Of a stretch of 54,134 nt of DNA, positions 1-8,789 are shown piece by piece. Positions within the stretch are counted from its first letter, which is position 1. Every line of letters begins with the position of its first letter. A model generated the notes under the pieces. The model worked only from the letters and a program-made list of their open reading frames with translations, was not told where the DNA came from and did not search any database. Source of the DNA: DASVVT01 sp036386415. GTDB taxonomy: Bacteria > Acidobacteriota > Blastocatellia > Pyrinomonadales > Pyrinomonadaceae. The stretch covers positions 1 through 54,134 of the forward strand of contig DASVVT010000037.1 of the NCBI GenBank assembly GCA_036386415.1, in the 5' to 3' direction. Position numbers and translations under genes: made by a program.

Positions 1-213
1 CAACTCCGCATACGTCAGCGCTCCGGCCAAAGAGAGCAGCCCGGCGGCGACCCACACGGCCATCACCTTGCCTGGTGTGCCGACGTTGCAGGTCATCACA
101 CGCGCCTTCAAGAAGACGCCCGTCCCGATCACGTTGCCGACGACGATTGAAATGGCGGCGATGAGGCCGAGGCCGCGTATCAGTGTGATGTTACTGCGGG
201 CTGGAGTTGACAT
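1..213 (-). CDS. APC-family amino acid permease, N-terminal part (runs off the left edge)
   Basis: Reading the minus strand from an ATG at 211-213 gives 71 codons open to the window edge. The peptide starts MSTPARSNITLIRGLGLIAA and continues into a glycine-rich first membrane helix (IVVGNVIGTGVF) and a second hydrophobic segment (WVAAGLLSLAGALTYAEL). The GxxIGxGxF signature in helix 1 with a following helix ending in AGALTYAEL is typical of the APC amino-acid/polyamine permease superfamily, which carries substrates across the inner membrane. The substrate cannot be told from this fragment. No clear Shine-Dalgarno lies before the ATG, only an AT-rich stretch. A large inverted repeat begins 18 bases upstream of the start. 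Confidence 0.8.
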   Translation of the reverse strand, partial: MSTPARSNITLIRGLGLIAAISIVVGNVIGTGVFLKARVMTCNVGTPGKVMAVWVAAGLLSLAGALTYAEL

Positions 214-230
214 AATAAGAATAAGAGTTT

Positions 231-408
231 TCTGCGGCTCTGCCGCCACGCTGTGCGGAAAGGCTTTGCCTTTCCATCAAGCAAGAATTATTGAGCAGAG
301 AGGCTGCGCCTCGGCTTGCCGGTCGAGGCGTAGCCTCTCAGATATTTAAGTCAAGGTTAGGCCGAAAAGCCGGAGGCTTTTCGCACAGCGCGGCGGCAGA
401 GCCGCAGA
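231..408. repeat. Long inverted repeat with internal hairpin, family R1 copy A
   Basis: Arms at 231-275 and 364-408 (45 bases each) are nearly perfect inverted copies, beginning TCTGCGGCTCTGCCGCC. Each arm holds its own small hairpin (GGAAAGGCTTTGCCTTTCC on the left). Between them lies a separate hairpin at about 298-338 (GAGAGGCTGCGCCTCG with its inverse). A second copy with the same design lies at 46883-47052. No coding capacity is believable in it. It sits just upstream of the permease start, so it may lie in that gene's leader. Confidence 0.85.
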
Positions 409-555
409 AATAAAAGTTTATCCACCAGGATTTATTAACGTCCTTCATTTTGTAGCTCGATCATCCATTGCGGGTGCGGCAGCTTACCAGATAGGCGCTG
501 TAGTAGTCACGCATTGCGGACAATTAAGGAAATCTGTGGAGGGATTGGAAACGCG

Positions 556-593
556 AATAGAAACGGGAGTCAATCTCACCGGATTGACTCCCG
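556..593 (-). terminator. Rho-independent-type terminator for the 688-1239 gene
   Basis: CGGGAGTCAATC (564-575) and GATTGACTCCCG (582-593) form a perfect 12-base stem with a 6-base loop. On the minus strand the stem is followed by TTTCTATT. It lies about 95 bases beyond the stop of the minus-strand gene at 688. Confidence 0.65.
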
Positions 594-687
594 CTGTGAC
601 ATTGGTTAAAGAGCGCTCCACGGCGTGGCTGATGAAATCCTTGATCGCCGAAGCTGATTCTCAGGCCAGCTCAGTGTGGCTACGGCG

Positions 688-1239
688 TTAGTCAGGAATG
701 ATCTGGACGACCTGAAGACCCGGCAGACCAGGAGTGTTTTGATTCAGAGTCTTGACCATGGAGACCTCGATCCAGTAGGAGTATCGCGTCCAGTCGAAAA
801 CAAAGTTCGCACAGGGGCCGATTTGTGTCTGGAAGCCTGCTGCCTGAGGAAAGAGGTTGCTGTCGAAGGTCAGATGTGTGATCGTGCCCCCGGCGATGAT
901 GTCGGTGCGCCGGAGAGCAACTTTGACCGTCGCGCCCGGCCCGTCGTCACGATAGCGGACTCTCAGTTGTTTACAACCGGCGAAAAAGAGGCCGTCGACA
1001 GGGGACACCTGATACCTTAAGACCACAGTCGTCGGGTTTGGTGCGGCGGGCTTGATCGTGGCGAAGGGGCCGTTGTAGTCGATGACCGCTTGGTTGCTCT
1101 CGTCAACCTCGCCGGTCGTGGCGACAGTTGACCACCACTGATTGACATTCTGCGCCCACGCAACGGAAGGGACGCCGATCAGGAGCGCGACGAGAACAAG
1201 CAGGCGAACGATGCTGCTGCTGCGAATTATGTTCTTCAT
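688..1239 (-). CDS. Secreted hypothetical protein, 183 aa
   Basis: ATG start at 1237-1239, with GGAG about 13 bases upstream. Residues 1-29 form a clear Sec signal peptide: basic start, a hydrophobic core (LLVLVALLIGVPSVAWA) and an AQN cleavage context. The mature part of about 154 residues is rich in Tyr, Thr, Val and Pro and reads like a beta-sheet protein. It has two cysteines, near CKQLRVRY and IGPCANFVF, that could form one disulfide. I do not recognise a family. It ends GLQVVQIIPD before TAA. A strong hairpin terminator follows, and it lies 255 bases downstream of the lysA stop, so it is probably its own transcription unit. Export to the periplasm or outside is inferred from the signal peptide. 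Confidence 0.75.
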   Translation of the reverse strand: MKNIIRSSSIVRLLVLVALLIGVPSVAWAQNVNQWWSTVATTGEVDESNQAVIDYNGPFATIKPAAPNPTTVVLRYQVSPVDGLFFAGCKQLRVRYRDDGPGATVKVALRRTDIIAGGTITHLTFDSNLFPQAAGFQTQIGPCANFVFDWTRYSYWIEVSMVKTLNQNTPGLPGLQVVQIIPD

Positions 1240-1494
1240 GTTTCTACAATCTCCATTCTTTGAAGGGTCGAGGAAGTTAGAAGCGGCCTTGACCTCGTTG
1301 ACAGTTACCTGTCTCTACAGGAAAGGCATAAACCGATGGTAGAGTGCGAGGAATATCAAGCGAATCCGCATTCTCAAGGTAAGAATGTAGGCCACTTCTA
1401 CGCCTAATTCGGTGAAGAGTCAACTATTATTGATGTGCTACAGATAACCGTCGCTCGTCATCATCTGGTTATCCCGCATCTGAGCAGTAAGCGC

Positions 1495-2913
1495 TCACCA
1501 CACATCACACGCAATCAAATTTTCATAAGAGTCGCGACGGCGAATTAGGCTGGCGCGCCCGCCTTCGCGCACCATCACAGCGGCGGGCAGGGGGCGTCCA
1601 TTGTAGGGGAACATCTGTGCCAGTGAGTATGCGCCGCTGTTCAAGAGCGCCAGCACTTCGCCGGGGCGCACGTCCGCCGGAAGCCTGCGGTAATCCGGCA
1701 GCCGCCCCATCCGCTCGATGTCGAAATAAACGTCGCCCGAATCGCACAGCGGCCCTGCGACTTTATAGTCAGCCTCAGCCGCAAGGTTGCAGCGCGTCGC
1801 GGAGATCAGGTGGTAGTACCATTTGTAGTTGTTCATAGACAGAAGCAGGTTATAGCCCGCGTCCGTCAGAATCCAGGTGTCGCCCGTTTCCGGGCGTCGC
1901 TTGATGTTGCGCACTGTGGTCAGCAAGAGACCGGCGTCCGCGATCACGCTGCGACCCGGTTCGAGCAGGATGGTCACACCTTCGAGCAAGTGTTCCGCAC
2001 GGGCTTTCTGCGCGGATTCTCTGGCCGCTTGTAGCGCCGCTTTGAGCACCTGCGCGGGCTCAAGCTCCGCGCCCAGCATGTCGCGCTCATGCTCGGGCAG
2101 ATCACTGACCTGAAGAGGGTCGCGCAGATAGTTGACGGGGATGCCGCCGCCCAGGTTGATGTGTTCGAGCGTGTGCCCCGTCTCAAGGTGAACCGCCAGC
2201 AGGTGCTCCCACATGGTCTTGAAAGCGACGGCAAAGGGCTCGACATCCGGGGTTTGCGAGCCGACGTGTATGTGTATGCCGCAGACGTGCAGCAGTTCTG
2301 GATGACGCAGGGCGCGGCGAAAAGCGTCTGGCACTTCCGATGAAGAGATGCCGAACTTGGAGGTGAAGAGCGCCGTTTGCAGGCCAAGGTGAGAGCGCGT
2401 GCCGATCTCCGGGACGAGACGTATCGCGATGCGTGCCCGCGTGCAGAGACGCCGTGCAGCCTCTTCGACCATCTCTATCTCGTAGATGGAATCGACATTA
2501 ATGGCGTAGATGCCTGCGCCCACGGCCTCGTCTATCTCTGCCATAGTTTTACTCGTGCCGTTGAAGATTATCTGATCGGGGCGAAAGCCCGCGCGCAGCG
2601 CTTTGTAGAGCTCGCCGCCGCTGTTGACTTCGATGTCGATCCCGCCATCCCTGACCGTCGCGAGCACGGCCATGTTGGAGTTGGCCTTCGAGGCATAACA
2701 GAACTTCACAGGACGCTCGACCTCTTGAGCACCGCGTTGAAGGCGCTCGATGTTCGAGCGTATACGCGGCTGCGAGAAGACGAAGAGCGGCGTATCATGC
2801 TCGCGCACCAGATCGAGCGCGTCCGCGCCGCTGATCGTCAAATGGCCGTCGCGCGTCTCAAGATAACCGGGAATAGACCATGCCTGGGAAGAAGCAACGA
2901 ACTGTGACGTCAT
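1495..2913 (-). CDS. lysA: Diaminopimelate decarboxylase-type PLP enzyme
   Basis: Encodes 472 aa of the fold-type III PLP decarboxylase family. The final lysine step, meso-diaminopimelate to L-lysine plus CO2, is the expected reaction. FCYASKANSN at 71-80 carries the PLP lysine K76. HIHVGSQ is the conserved barrel motif, NLGGGIPVNY the glycine loop that binds PLP phosphate, and EPGRSVIADAG the conserved phosphate-site segment. CDSGDVYF corresponds to the CESGD motif donating Cys and Asp across the dimer, and LNSGAYSLAQMFPYNGRP is the typical C-terminal signature. The protein is about 40-50 residues longer than common LysA, mostly in a loop around 270-300. A related decarboxylase acting on another amino acid or a carboxylated polyamine is possible. 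No other lysine gene is adjacent. Confidence 0.85.
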   Translation of the reverse strand: MTSQFVASSQAWSIPGYLETRDGHLTISGADALDLVREHDTPLFVFSQPRIRSNIERLQRGAQEVERPVKFCYASKANSNMAVLATVRDGGIDIEVNSGGELYKALRAGFRPDQIIFNGTSKTMAEIDEAVGAGIYAINVDSIYEIEMVEEAARRLCTRARIAIRLVPEIGTRSHLGLQTALFTSKFGISSSEVPDAFRRALRHPELLHVCGIHIHVGSQTPDVEPFAVAFKTMWEHLLAVHLETGHTLEHINLGGGIPVNYLRDPLQVSDLPEHERDMLGAELEPAQVLKAALQAARESAQKARAEHLLEGVTILLEPGRSVIADAGLLLTTVRNIKRRPETGDTWILTDAGYNLLLSMNNYKWYYHLISATRCNLAAEADYKVAGPLCDSGDVYFDIERMGRLPDYRRLPADVRPGEVLALLNSGAYSLAQMFPYNGRPLPAAVMVREGGRASLIRRRDSYENLIACDVW

Positions 2914-2936
2914 GTGAATTTATTTTGGTAAGAGAG

Positions 2937-3284
2937 TTACTGTGCGGGTTGTGAGTCAAGTTTATTAACTCGCTCTTCTAACTCTTGCTGGTCAGCACGG
3001 ACATCAAGGATGTTCTTATTCAATATATCAATCTTACGCTCTAAACGACGCAATCCTGCTTCCGTGTCGGAACGAGACTTCTCAAAGCCTGCGCGCATTT
3101 CTACGGGTATTTCAGCAATCTCTTTCAATGCATTTTCCCAGATCGGCTTCGTATCATAAGCACGAGCTTCGAGGTTTTTTAGGCGCGCATTCACGTCAAC
3201 AAGTCCCGCGTCGATTGAATCTAAGCGGACGAGAATGCGCTTAAGATCATCGTTCGGTAGATTTTGCGTAACTTCGTCGCTCAT
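2937..3284 (-). CDS. Small coiled-coil hypothetical protein, 115 aa
   Basis: The start is set at the ATG at 3282-3284 (MSDEVTQNLPNDDLKRILVR), with GAGAG about 8 bases upstream. A longer open frame reaches 3362 but lacks a ribosome site. The protein is almost wholly charged and heptad-like (LDSIDAGLVDVNARLKNLEA early, then RRLERKIDILNKNILDVRA near the end), which indicates a long coiled coil. There is no signal peptide or membrane segment. Codon use is more AT-rich than in lysA and ggt on either side, as often seen for lineage-specific small genes. It lies 23 bases upstream of lysA on the same strand and may be co-transcribed with it. Function unknown; a scaffold or regulator role would be a guess. 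Confidence 0.7.
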   Translation of the reverse strand: MSDEVTQNLPNDDLKRILVRLDSIDAGLVDVNARLKNLEARAYDTKPIWENALKEIAEIPVEMRAGFEKSRSDTEAGLRRLERKIDILNKNILDVRADQQELEERVNKLDSQPAQ

Positions 3285-3384
3285 AAAATCTCTCTGTCCG
3301 AGATTATGAGACCGAATCAGGCTTTGTTCAAGCACAAATTTGAGATGCAAGAATCCAGGCAAGCCGCGAGCGCTTCGGAAACCT

Positions 3385-5148
3385 TTAATACCCGACGGAT
3401 GCGCCTTCGTCGCGCGGGTCGCTTGCGCCGAGGCGCACGCCCGTCTTCTCTTCGATCATGATGCCTTCACAGTCTCCCATGTAGCGCGGCCTGGCCGTCA
3501 GCTTGTGGCCGCGCGTTTGGAGCGCGCGCTCTGTGTCCGTGGAGAGGCCGTAAGGCTCGTAGATGATCTCGTCTGGCAGCCACTGGTGATGTATGCGCGG
3601 CGCGTCGATGGCCTGCTGGATGTTCATGCCGTGATCTATGACGTTGATGATGACCTGAAGCACAGTGTTGATGATGGTCGGGCCGCCAGGGCTGCCGAGG
3701 GCGAACCAGAGCGCGCCGTCACGGCCTAGCACGAAGGTGGGCGTCATTGAAGAGAGGGGGCGCTTGCGTGGCGCGACGGCGTTGCGCTCGCCCTGGATCA
3801 GGCCGAAGAGGTTGGGCGTGCCGGGCTTGGCCGCGAAATCATCCATCTCGTTATTTAAAAGTATGCCCGTGCCTTTTGCGGTCACGCCTGAGCCGAAGCC
3901 CCAGTTGAGCGTGTAGGTGTTGGCGACGGCGTTGCCCTCCGCATCCACGACAGTAAAATGTGTGGTCTCTTCTGATTCGTAACCCGCAGGTTGTCCGGCG
4001 CGCACCTCGGCGCTCGTGGAAGCGCGCTCCATATTGATGCTTCTGCGCTGGCGCGCGCCGTAAGCCTTGTCTATCAATCCGGCGACGGGAACTTTCACGA
4101 AATCCGCATCGCCCATGTACTCTGCGCGATCAGCAAAGGCGCGTCGCATCGCCTCCGTCATGAGGTGATATTTTTCAGACGACGACCAGCCCATCTTGCC
4201 CAGCTCATAGCCTTCAAGGATATTCAGCATCTCAATGAGCACCGCTCCGCCGGAAGAAGGCGGCGGCATGGTGATGATTTCATGGCCGCGATACGTACCC
4301 TTCAAAGGCTCGCGCTCCTTCGCCACGTAGCCGCGCAGATCGTCTAACGTCATCAATCCGTTGTGACGTTTCATGTCTTCGACGATTAGGCGCGCCGTCT
4401 CACCCTCGTAAAACTCACGCGCGCCCTGCTTCTGCATACGCGCGAAGGTGGCGGCCAATTCGGGCTGGCGGAGGAGGTCGCCTTCCGCGTAGAACTTCCC
4501 GTTATTGAGAAAAATCCTGCGGCTGTCTTCATATTGGCCGAGCAGCTTTTCGCTGTCGCGCAGGTCTTCGGCGTAAGCGTGAGACAGCGGGAAGCCTTCG
4601 GCGGCGAGGCGGCGCGCGGGTTCCAGAAGCTGCGCCCAGGTGAGCTTTCCCGAGCCGTACTTTTTGAGCGCCATCTCCATGCCCGCGACTGTGCCCGGCA
4701 CACCCGCCGCGCGATAGCCGACCTCAGACGAGCCTTCGCCCTTCAGCAATTCGCCCTTGTCATCCAGATAAATATTGCGCACCGCCGCCGCCGGAGCCAT
4801 CTCGCGATAATCAATCGCGGTCGTTCGTCCATCGCGCAGGCGAATCATCATGAAGCCGCCGCCGCCGATGTTGCCCGCCGCCGGATGTGTCACAGCCTCC
4901 GCGAAGGCCACGGCAATCGCCGCGTCGACGGCGTTACCGCCGCGCCGCATCACATCAACGCCGACCTCGGAAGCGATGCGGCTCGTCGATGCAGCCATCC
5001 CGTGCATCGCGCGAACAGGCTGGCGCGCTCCCGCTGCCGCCGCTTCAACCTTCATCTCGAAACGATTCGACAGGGGCAGCGGCGGCGCGAAGACCAGGGC
5101 GAACGTCAACAGGGTCATCGCGAGAGAGCGTTTCATGTGGATCGACAT
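3385..5148 (-). CDS. ggt: Gamma-glutamyltransferase (glutathione hydrolase)
   Basis: 587 aa with an N-terminal signal peptide (KRSLAMTLLTFALVFAPPLPL), so a periplasmic or secreted enzyme. It belongs to the Ntn-hydrolase gamma-glutamyltransferase family, which removes gamma-glutamyl groups from glutathione and passes them to water or amino acids. The precursor is expected to cut itself before T395 in the ETTHFTVVDAEGNAVANTYT segment; this Thr is the N-terminal nucleophile of the small subunit. Upstream signatures are present: RRGGNAVDAAIAVAFAEAVT, HPAAGNIGGGGFMMIR, PPPSSGGAVLIEMLNILEGY and, after the cut site, a GSPGG loop (ALGSPGGPTIINTVLQVI). Length matches the family. The start could be either of two ATGs four codons apart. 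Confidence 0.93.
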   Translation of the reverse strand: MSIHMKRSLAMTLLTFALVFAPPLPLSNRFEMKVEAAAAGARQPVRAMHGMAASTSRIASEVGVDVMRRGGNAVDAAIAVAFAEAVTHPAAGNIGGGGFMMIRLRDGRTTAIDYREMAPAAAVRNIYLDDKGELLKGEGSSEVGYRAAGVPGTVAGMEMALKKYGSGKLTWAQLLEPARRLAAEGFPLSHAYAEDLRDSEKLLGQYEDSRRIFLNNGKFYAEGDLLRQPELAATFARMQKQGAREFYEGETARLIVEDMKRHNGLMTLDDLRGYVAKEREPLKGTYRGHEIITMPPPSSGGAVLIEMLNILEGYELGKMGWSSSEKYHLMTEAMRRAFADRAEYMGDADFVKVPVAGLIDKAYGARQRRSINMERASTSAEVRAGQPAGYESEETTHFTVVDAEGNAVANTYTLNWGFGSGVTAKGTGILLNNEMDDFAAKPGTPNLFGLIQGERNAVAPRKRPLSSMTPTFVLGRDGALWFALGSPGGPTIINTVLQVIINVIDHGMNIQQAIDAPRIHHQWLPDEIIYEPYGLSTDTERALQTRGHKLTARPRYMGDCEGIMIEEKTGVRLGASDPRDEGASVGY

Positions 5149-5468
5149 AGTCTTCCTCGTCTGAAATTATGGGAATAATTTCTCTGTACTACTGCGAAAG
5201 ATTACGGCTTGAGAATTTAACGGCCATGATTGTGCCTCGAATCTGCGTATAATTCAAACGACATTGATCGGTGCAGAATGTGGTAATGGTTCAATCAAGG
5301 GAGGTGTCATCTCCTTTGCGACCTTTGCGAAATACTTTGCGTCCTTGGCGTTGAGAGAGAAGATTTAAACGCCGCAGGATGCAAAGGGGACGCGCAGAGG
5401 ACGCAGAAAACTCAACTCTCCTGCTTGAGCTACTATCCAAAATCTATATGATGAAAGGATGACTCCTG
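5149..5468. other. Divergent promoter region carrying a K1 repeat
   Basis: This 320-base gap between ggt (minus) and the serine hydrolase (plus) must contain promoters for both. Its right half is taken up by a K1 palindrome (5309-5410). A possible sigma70-like pair for the plus gene is TTGAGC (5425-5430) and TATGAT (5447-5452), spaced 16 bases. It is weak and unproven. Confidence 0.4.
5309..5410. repeat. K1 palindromic repeat (GACGCAAAG words), inside-out arrangement
   Basis: The left arm (5309-5352) reads CTCCTTTGCGACCTTTGCG and later TTTGCGTCCTTGGCGTT. The right arm (5363-5410) reads TTTAAACGCCGCAGGATGC, then AAAGGGGACGCG, then GAGGACGCAGAAAA. It is clearly homologous over about 100 bases to the element at 32463-32550, in the same order (arm A-prime then A). 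Both lie in divergent intergenic regions. Confidence 0.8.
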
Positions 5469-6479
5469 ATGAGATGCCAAGCACACGCTTTGACGCTCGC
5501 CGTCTGCTTGTTGCTGACAACGCTCGCTCAAACTACTGTCGCACAGGAGGGCGGGACGACAAATGCTCAGCCCGCTGCCCGCACGTCGCACACCCTGCAA
5601 GAGCTGGTCGATGAGGCCGCGCGCGTTGCGCTGACGCGCTTTGCGTTGAAAGGGTTGCAGGAGAAGAATCTGGCGATCACCCTCATAGACCTGCGCGCTG
5701 CGAAGGGAGCCGGATTCTCTGAGATGATGCGTCGCCCGCAGCGTAAACTGATGGCGAGCTTTCGTGGAGACGTGCCCATCTATCCGGCGAGCGTCGTCAA
5801 GCTGTTTTATCTTGTGGCAGCGTATCGCTGGATTCAGGATGGAAAGCTCAAGGAGACGGATGAGCTGCGGCGTGCGCTCCGCGACATGATCGTCGATTCC
5901 TCCAACGATGCCTCGCATTACGTCCTCGATGTCGTAACGGGTACGACGAGCGGCGGTGAGTTGCCGCCCGCCGAGATGCAGGAGTGGGCAACGAAACGCA
6001 ACGCCGTTAATCGCTACTTCGCCTCGCTCGGCTACAAAGGGATCAACGCCAATCAGAAGCCCTGGTGTGAAGGGCCATACGGGCGCGAGCGCGCGTTTCT
6101 GGGAGAGAAATTCGAGAATCGAAACAAGCTGACGACTGACGGGACGGCGCGCCTGTTGGCGGAGATCGTGACCGGGGAATCGGTCACGCCGGAAGCTAGC
6201 CGCAAGATGCTGGAATTGCTTAAACGAGACCCTTCAGCCCGAAGCGACGACCCTGACGATCAGGCACGCGGGTTCACAGGCGGCGCGCTCCCTTCAGGCG
6301 CGCGTCTCTGGTCGAAAGCCGGTTGGACTAGCACCGCGCGGCACGACGCAGCCTATATAGAGCTGCCGGACGGCGCACGCTTCGTGCTCGTCATATTCAC
6401 GACAGACCAGAGCCAGCAGCGCGAGATCATTCCGACCGTGGCGCGCACCGTCATGGCCGGACTCGGCACTGTTAAATAG
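5469..6479 (+). CDS. Class A beta-lactamase-like serine hydrolase, secreted
   Basis: 336 aa with a signal peptide (residues 1-25, ending TTVAQ). The catalytic SxxK motif is YPASVVKLF with S108 and K111. The second motif of the penicillin-recognising fold is SSND (144-147), an SxN type. A KTG-like KAGWTS follows near residue 280, and WCEGPYGRE may supply the omega-loop region. The fold is therefore the PF13354/class A beta-lactamase group. The KAG in place of KTG and the long N-terminal region make beta-lactam hydrolysis uncertain. A peptidoglycan- or peptide-directed hydrolase is as likely. AAAGGA precedes the ATG by 9 bases. The YndJ-like gene starts 15 bases after its stop, suggesting one transcript. 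Confidence 0.82.
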   Translation: MRCQAHALTLAVCLLLTTLAQTTVAQEGGTTNAQPAARTSHTLQELVDEAARVALTRFALKGLQEKNLAITLIDLRAAKGAGFSEMMRRPQRKLMASFRGDVPIYPASVVKLFYLVAAYRWIQDGKLKETDELRRALRDMIVDSSNDASHYVLDVVTGTTSGGELPPAEMQEWATKRNAVNRYFASLGYKGINANQKPWCEGPYGRERAFLGEKFENRNKLTTDGTARLLAEIVTGESVTPEASRKMLELLKRDPSARSDDPDDQARGFTGGALPSGARLWSKAGWTSTARHDAAYIELPDGARFVLVIFTTDQSQQREIIPTVARTVMAGLGTVK

Positions 6480-6494
6480 AGATAGCGGGTCGAG

Positions 6495-7520
6495 ATGAAG
6501 TTCAGGCGTCACGCGCTTTCATATCATGTTAAGAGAGGCGTAGATCGGATGAGTCGCGAAGAGGCTGATCAGATGCAGCGTTGGGGCAGAAGAAGCGCCT
6601 TCACAGGGGCGACACTGTGGCTGGTGCTGGTTGTCATCAAGCCTTCTGATATTTTTCGCGTCGAGCTTATTGAAAAGCTTTTTCTGCTTGCTCCGTTGGT
6701 CATCGTCCCGCTTGGTTTGTCTTTGGTTCAGCCCGCGAACCCTCAGGGACGGGAAGCCTTGCTCTATCGTGTGGCGCTCGTTGCGCAGCCGTTCGGCGCT
6801 GCGCTGGCGGTCTGTTCATTTCTGCTGTCTCAGGGAGTGTGGGCAGCGCTTCTCGCCGCAGCCTGGCTGGCTTTGACGGCCTTGATCGCCCTGTACGGGT
6901 TGATGCGCTTCCTCTTTTTCGGTGTGAGGCGTGTGGAAGAGACTTCAATCAATGCTGGTCTCATCTACTTGAGCGTGGGCGGGGTATGGCTCGTCATCTC
7001 AAGACTGGGTTATCAGCCGCTCGGCTTCGGCGACACAATCGTGCTGCTCACAGCCGTGCACTTTCACTACACGGGATTTGCCGCACCTCTTTTGGCCGGA
7101 CTGGCGGGTCGCACCCTACAGCGCGACCCGCCTGCGTGGATCAGGCGCACGCTTCAAGCGGCTTCATACGGAATCATTATGGGGACGCCGCTCGTCGCCG
7201 CCGGGATCACCCTTTCAGCGCCCGTTCTGGGGCTGGTGGGCGCTCTGGTCGTCTCGACGGGGCTCTGGCTGCTGGCTGCGCTCGTCATGGTTCGCGTCGT
7301 GCCAGTGCTTCTGTCGCGCCCGGCGCAGATGCTGCTGGTCACGTCTTCCGTTTCGTCCTTGGCGGCGATGATGCTGGCCTGTGCCTACGCTTACAGCATC
7401 GTCTCGAAACAGTTGATCATCAACATCCCGCACATGGCGATGTCGCACGGGATCATGAATGCGCTGGGCTTCGCGCTGTGCGGGTTGCTTGGTTGGTGTC
7501 TGTCAGACGGAAAACTCTAA
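6495..7520 (+). CDS. YndJ-like multi-pass membrane protein
   Basis: 341 aa with about nine hydrophobic helices, such as FTGATLWLVLVVIKP, KLFLLAPLVIVPLGLSLVQ and QPFGAALAVCSFLLSQGVWA. The conserved family features seen are the VHFHYTGFAAPLLAGLAG segment in the middle and the C-terminal MAMSHGIMNALGFALCG motif, both typical of the YndJ family of Firmicutes and other bacteria. The molecular function is unknown. It follows the serine hydrolase by 15 bases and is probably in the same operon. A downstream ATG (6549, MSREEADQM) is an alternative start. Its TAA stop (7518-7520) is also the first three bases of a K1 repeat. Confidence 0.7.
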   Translation: MKFRRHALSYHVKRGVDRMSREEADQMQRWGRRSAFTGATLWLVLVVIKPSDIFRVELIEKLFLLAPLVIVPLGLSLVQPANPQGREALLYRVALVAQPFGAALAVCSFLLSQGVWAALLAAAWLALTALIALYGLMRFLFFGVRRVEETSINAGLIYLSVGGVWLVISRLGYQPLGFGDTIVLLTAVHFHYTGFAAPLLAGLAGRTLQRDPPAWIRRTLQAASYGIIMGTPLVAAGITLSAPVLGLVGALVVSTGLWLLAALVMVRVVPVLLSRPAQMLLVTSSVSSLAAMMLACAYAYSIVSKQLIINIPHMAMSHGIMNALGFALCGLLGWCLSDGKL

Positions 7521-7592
7521 ACGCAAAGGGCGCAAAGTTGAAGACGCAAAGGAAAGCGAAGAACCGGCTCCTTTGCGCACCTCCAGCGTTTA
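7518..7592. repeat. K1 palindromic repeat at a convergent junction
   Basis: The left arm starts at the yndJ-like stop codon (TAAACGCAAAGGGCGCAAAG) and continues GACGCAAAGGAAAG. The right arm is CTCCTTTGCGCACCTCCAGC followed by GTTTA. It fills the gap between two convergent genes, so it could act as a bidirectional terminator, although no run of T follows the stem. Confidence 0.75.
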
Positions 7593-7613
7593 TATCTCTA
7601 CGCTCAATTAAAG

Positions 7614-8789
7614 TTATCTGGCGATCACTATCGGGCCGTTGACGGTTTTGATGGAGATGGGTTGGCCGCCGCTGCCGACCGCCCCGGCGGCCACCTGCCC
7701 GACGATCTTCTTTTCCACTTTGAATCCGAAATCGCCGTCCAATTCGATAGTGCCTGAAACGGTGTGGACGTCAATGGTCGCGTCTATGTCATCGTCCAAC
7801 TCGACCTCTATCTTACCGTTGACGGTGCTCAACTCCTGCTGCCCGACAAGCTTGTTATCATAACTCGCCTTGATCCTTCCATTGACGAGCTTGATGACGC
7901 TTGCGCCGCTGACATCCTCCAACTCGACGGAGGCGTTCTGTGCCTTGACCTCGACCGACCCGGCCATGTCCGACACCTTGACGCCCGCGTTAACGGTCTT
8001 GATCTCCACCTGCCGCAGGCCGCGCGGGAGTTTGACCTCATAACGAATATCTACGTCGCCGCCGCCGCCGAAGGGTATTGTCTCAAAGGAAAGCAGATTG
8101 TCGCTGTGCGACGATTTCACCTGAACCGCCTTGCGATCTTCAATCGAGCCTCCGCGCTTGATGACAGTCACTTCGGCTTCCGATTCGTCCCAGCCCTCTA
8201 TCTGGACATTGCCATTGACCCCTTTGATCGAAAAGGTCGCGCTGTTGCTGAGCGGATAGGTCTTGGTGATCGTCGTCTCATGATCCTTCTCGACCGCCTC
8301 GCTTTCATCCAACACTGATGAGCCCGCCACAGGCATGCCGGGCGGAGGCGGTGGCTCAGGCGGAACCGGAATACCGCTCTCAGCCTGCGGCGCTCGCGGC
8401 GTAGTCGTCCGCGAGTGGCGAAAATTCCAGGTCAGCAAGATCGCGGCCAGCAGCGCCACGCTGACCAGTCCGATGATAATGAAGATTGTGGCGCGGCTTC
8501 CAGATGATGCGTGATCCGGCGGCAGGTAGAGCGGCGTCGTGTACTGCGGCTGGGGCGCGGGCGTCCGGGGAGCCGTACCTTGCTGAAAAGGGGAGAACGG
8601 ATCAGTGCCTGGCCTTGCCGATTGAGGCGCGGTGTTGGACGGAGCGCTTTCGCCTTTCTGACGCTCACCCTGAAATACCTTCGTCGGCAGCTCCTCACGC
8701 TGCGACTCGCTGATCGGAGCGCCGCACATACGGCAGAAACGCTGCCCGGCCAGCAACTCCGTACCACAATTTTTACAACGCTCCGCCAT
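7614..8789 (-). CDS. Zinc-ribbon, single-TM, DUF4097-type beta-helix protein
   Basis: 391 aa. Residues 1-25 are a zinc ribbon with CxxC pairs C5/C8 and C19/C22 (CKNCGTE, CRMCGAP). Then comes a Pro/Gln/Ser-rich linker, one membrane helix at about 100-122 (TIFIIIGLVSVALLAAILLT) and a second Pro-rich linker. The C-terminal part from about 185 is a repetitive beta region of the DUF4097 adhesin-like family (IKTVNAGVKVSDMAGSVEVK, then further VNG-type turns). The layout predicts a cytoplasmic ribbon and an external beta-solenoid. DUF4097 proteins often sit with envelope-stress or anti-sigma genes, but none is next to it. The 530-base gap upstream is shared with exbD. Confidence 0.82.
   Translation of the reverse strand: MAERCKNCGTELLAGQRFCRMCGAPISESQREELPTKVFQGERQKGESAPSNTAPQSARPGTDPFSPFQQGTAPRTPAPQPQYTTPLYLPPDHASSGSRATIFIIIGLVSVALLAAILLTWNFRHSRTTTPRAPQAESGIPVPPEPPPPPGMPVAGSSVLDESEAVEKDHETTITKTYPLSNSATFSIKGVNGNVQIEGWDESEAEVTVIKRGGSIEDRKAVQVKSSHSDNLLSFETIPFGGGGDVDIRYEVKLPRGLRQVEIKTVNAGVKVSDMAGSVEVKAQNASVELEDVSGASVIKLVNGRIKASYDNKLVGQQELSTVNGKIEVELDDDIDATIDVHTVSGTIELDGDFGFKVEKKIVGQVAAGAVGSGGQPISIKTVNGPIVIAR

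Larger units (their letters stand above)
214..687. other. Gene-free stretch: R1 repeat plus terminator
   Basis: This 474-base gap holds the R1 inverted repeat (231-408) and a terminator-like hairpin (564-593). The remaining bases, about 410-560 and 595-687, show no convincing reading frame or RNA gene. Confidence 0.6.

Noticed and set aside
68..349. Plus-strand open frame over the permease start
   Set aside because: It is antisense to the permease N-terminus and then runs into the R1 inverted repeat.
231..408. R1 repeat as an insertion sequence or intron
   Set aside because: It is under 200 bases with no reading frame for a transposase or maturase, and no target duplication was seen.
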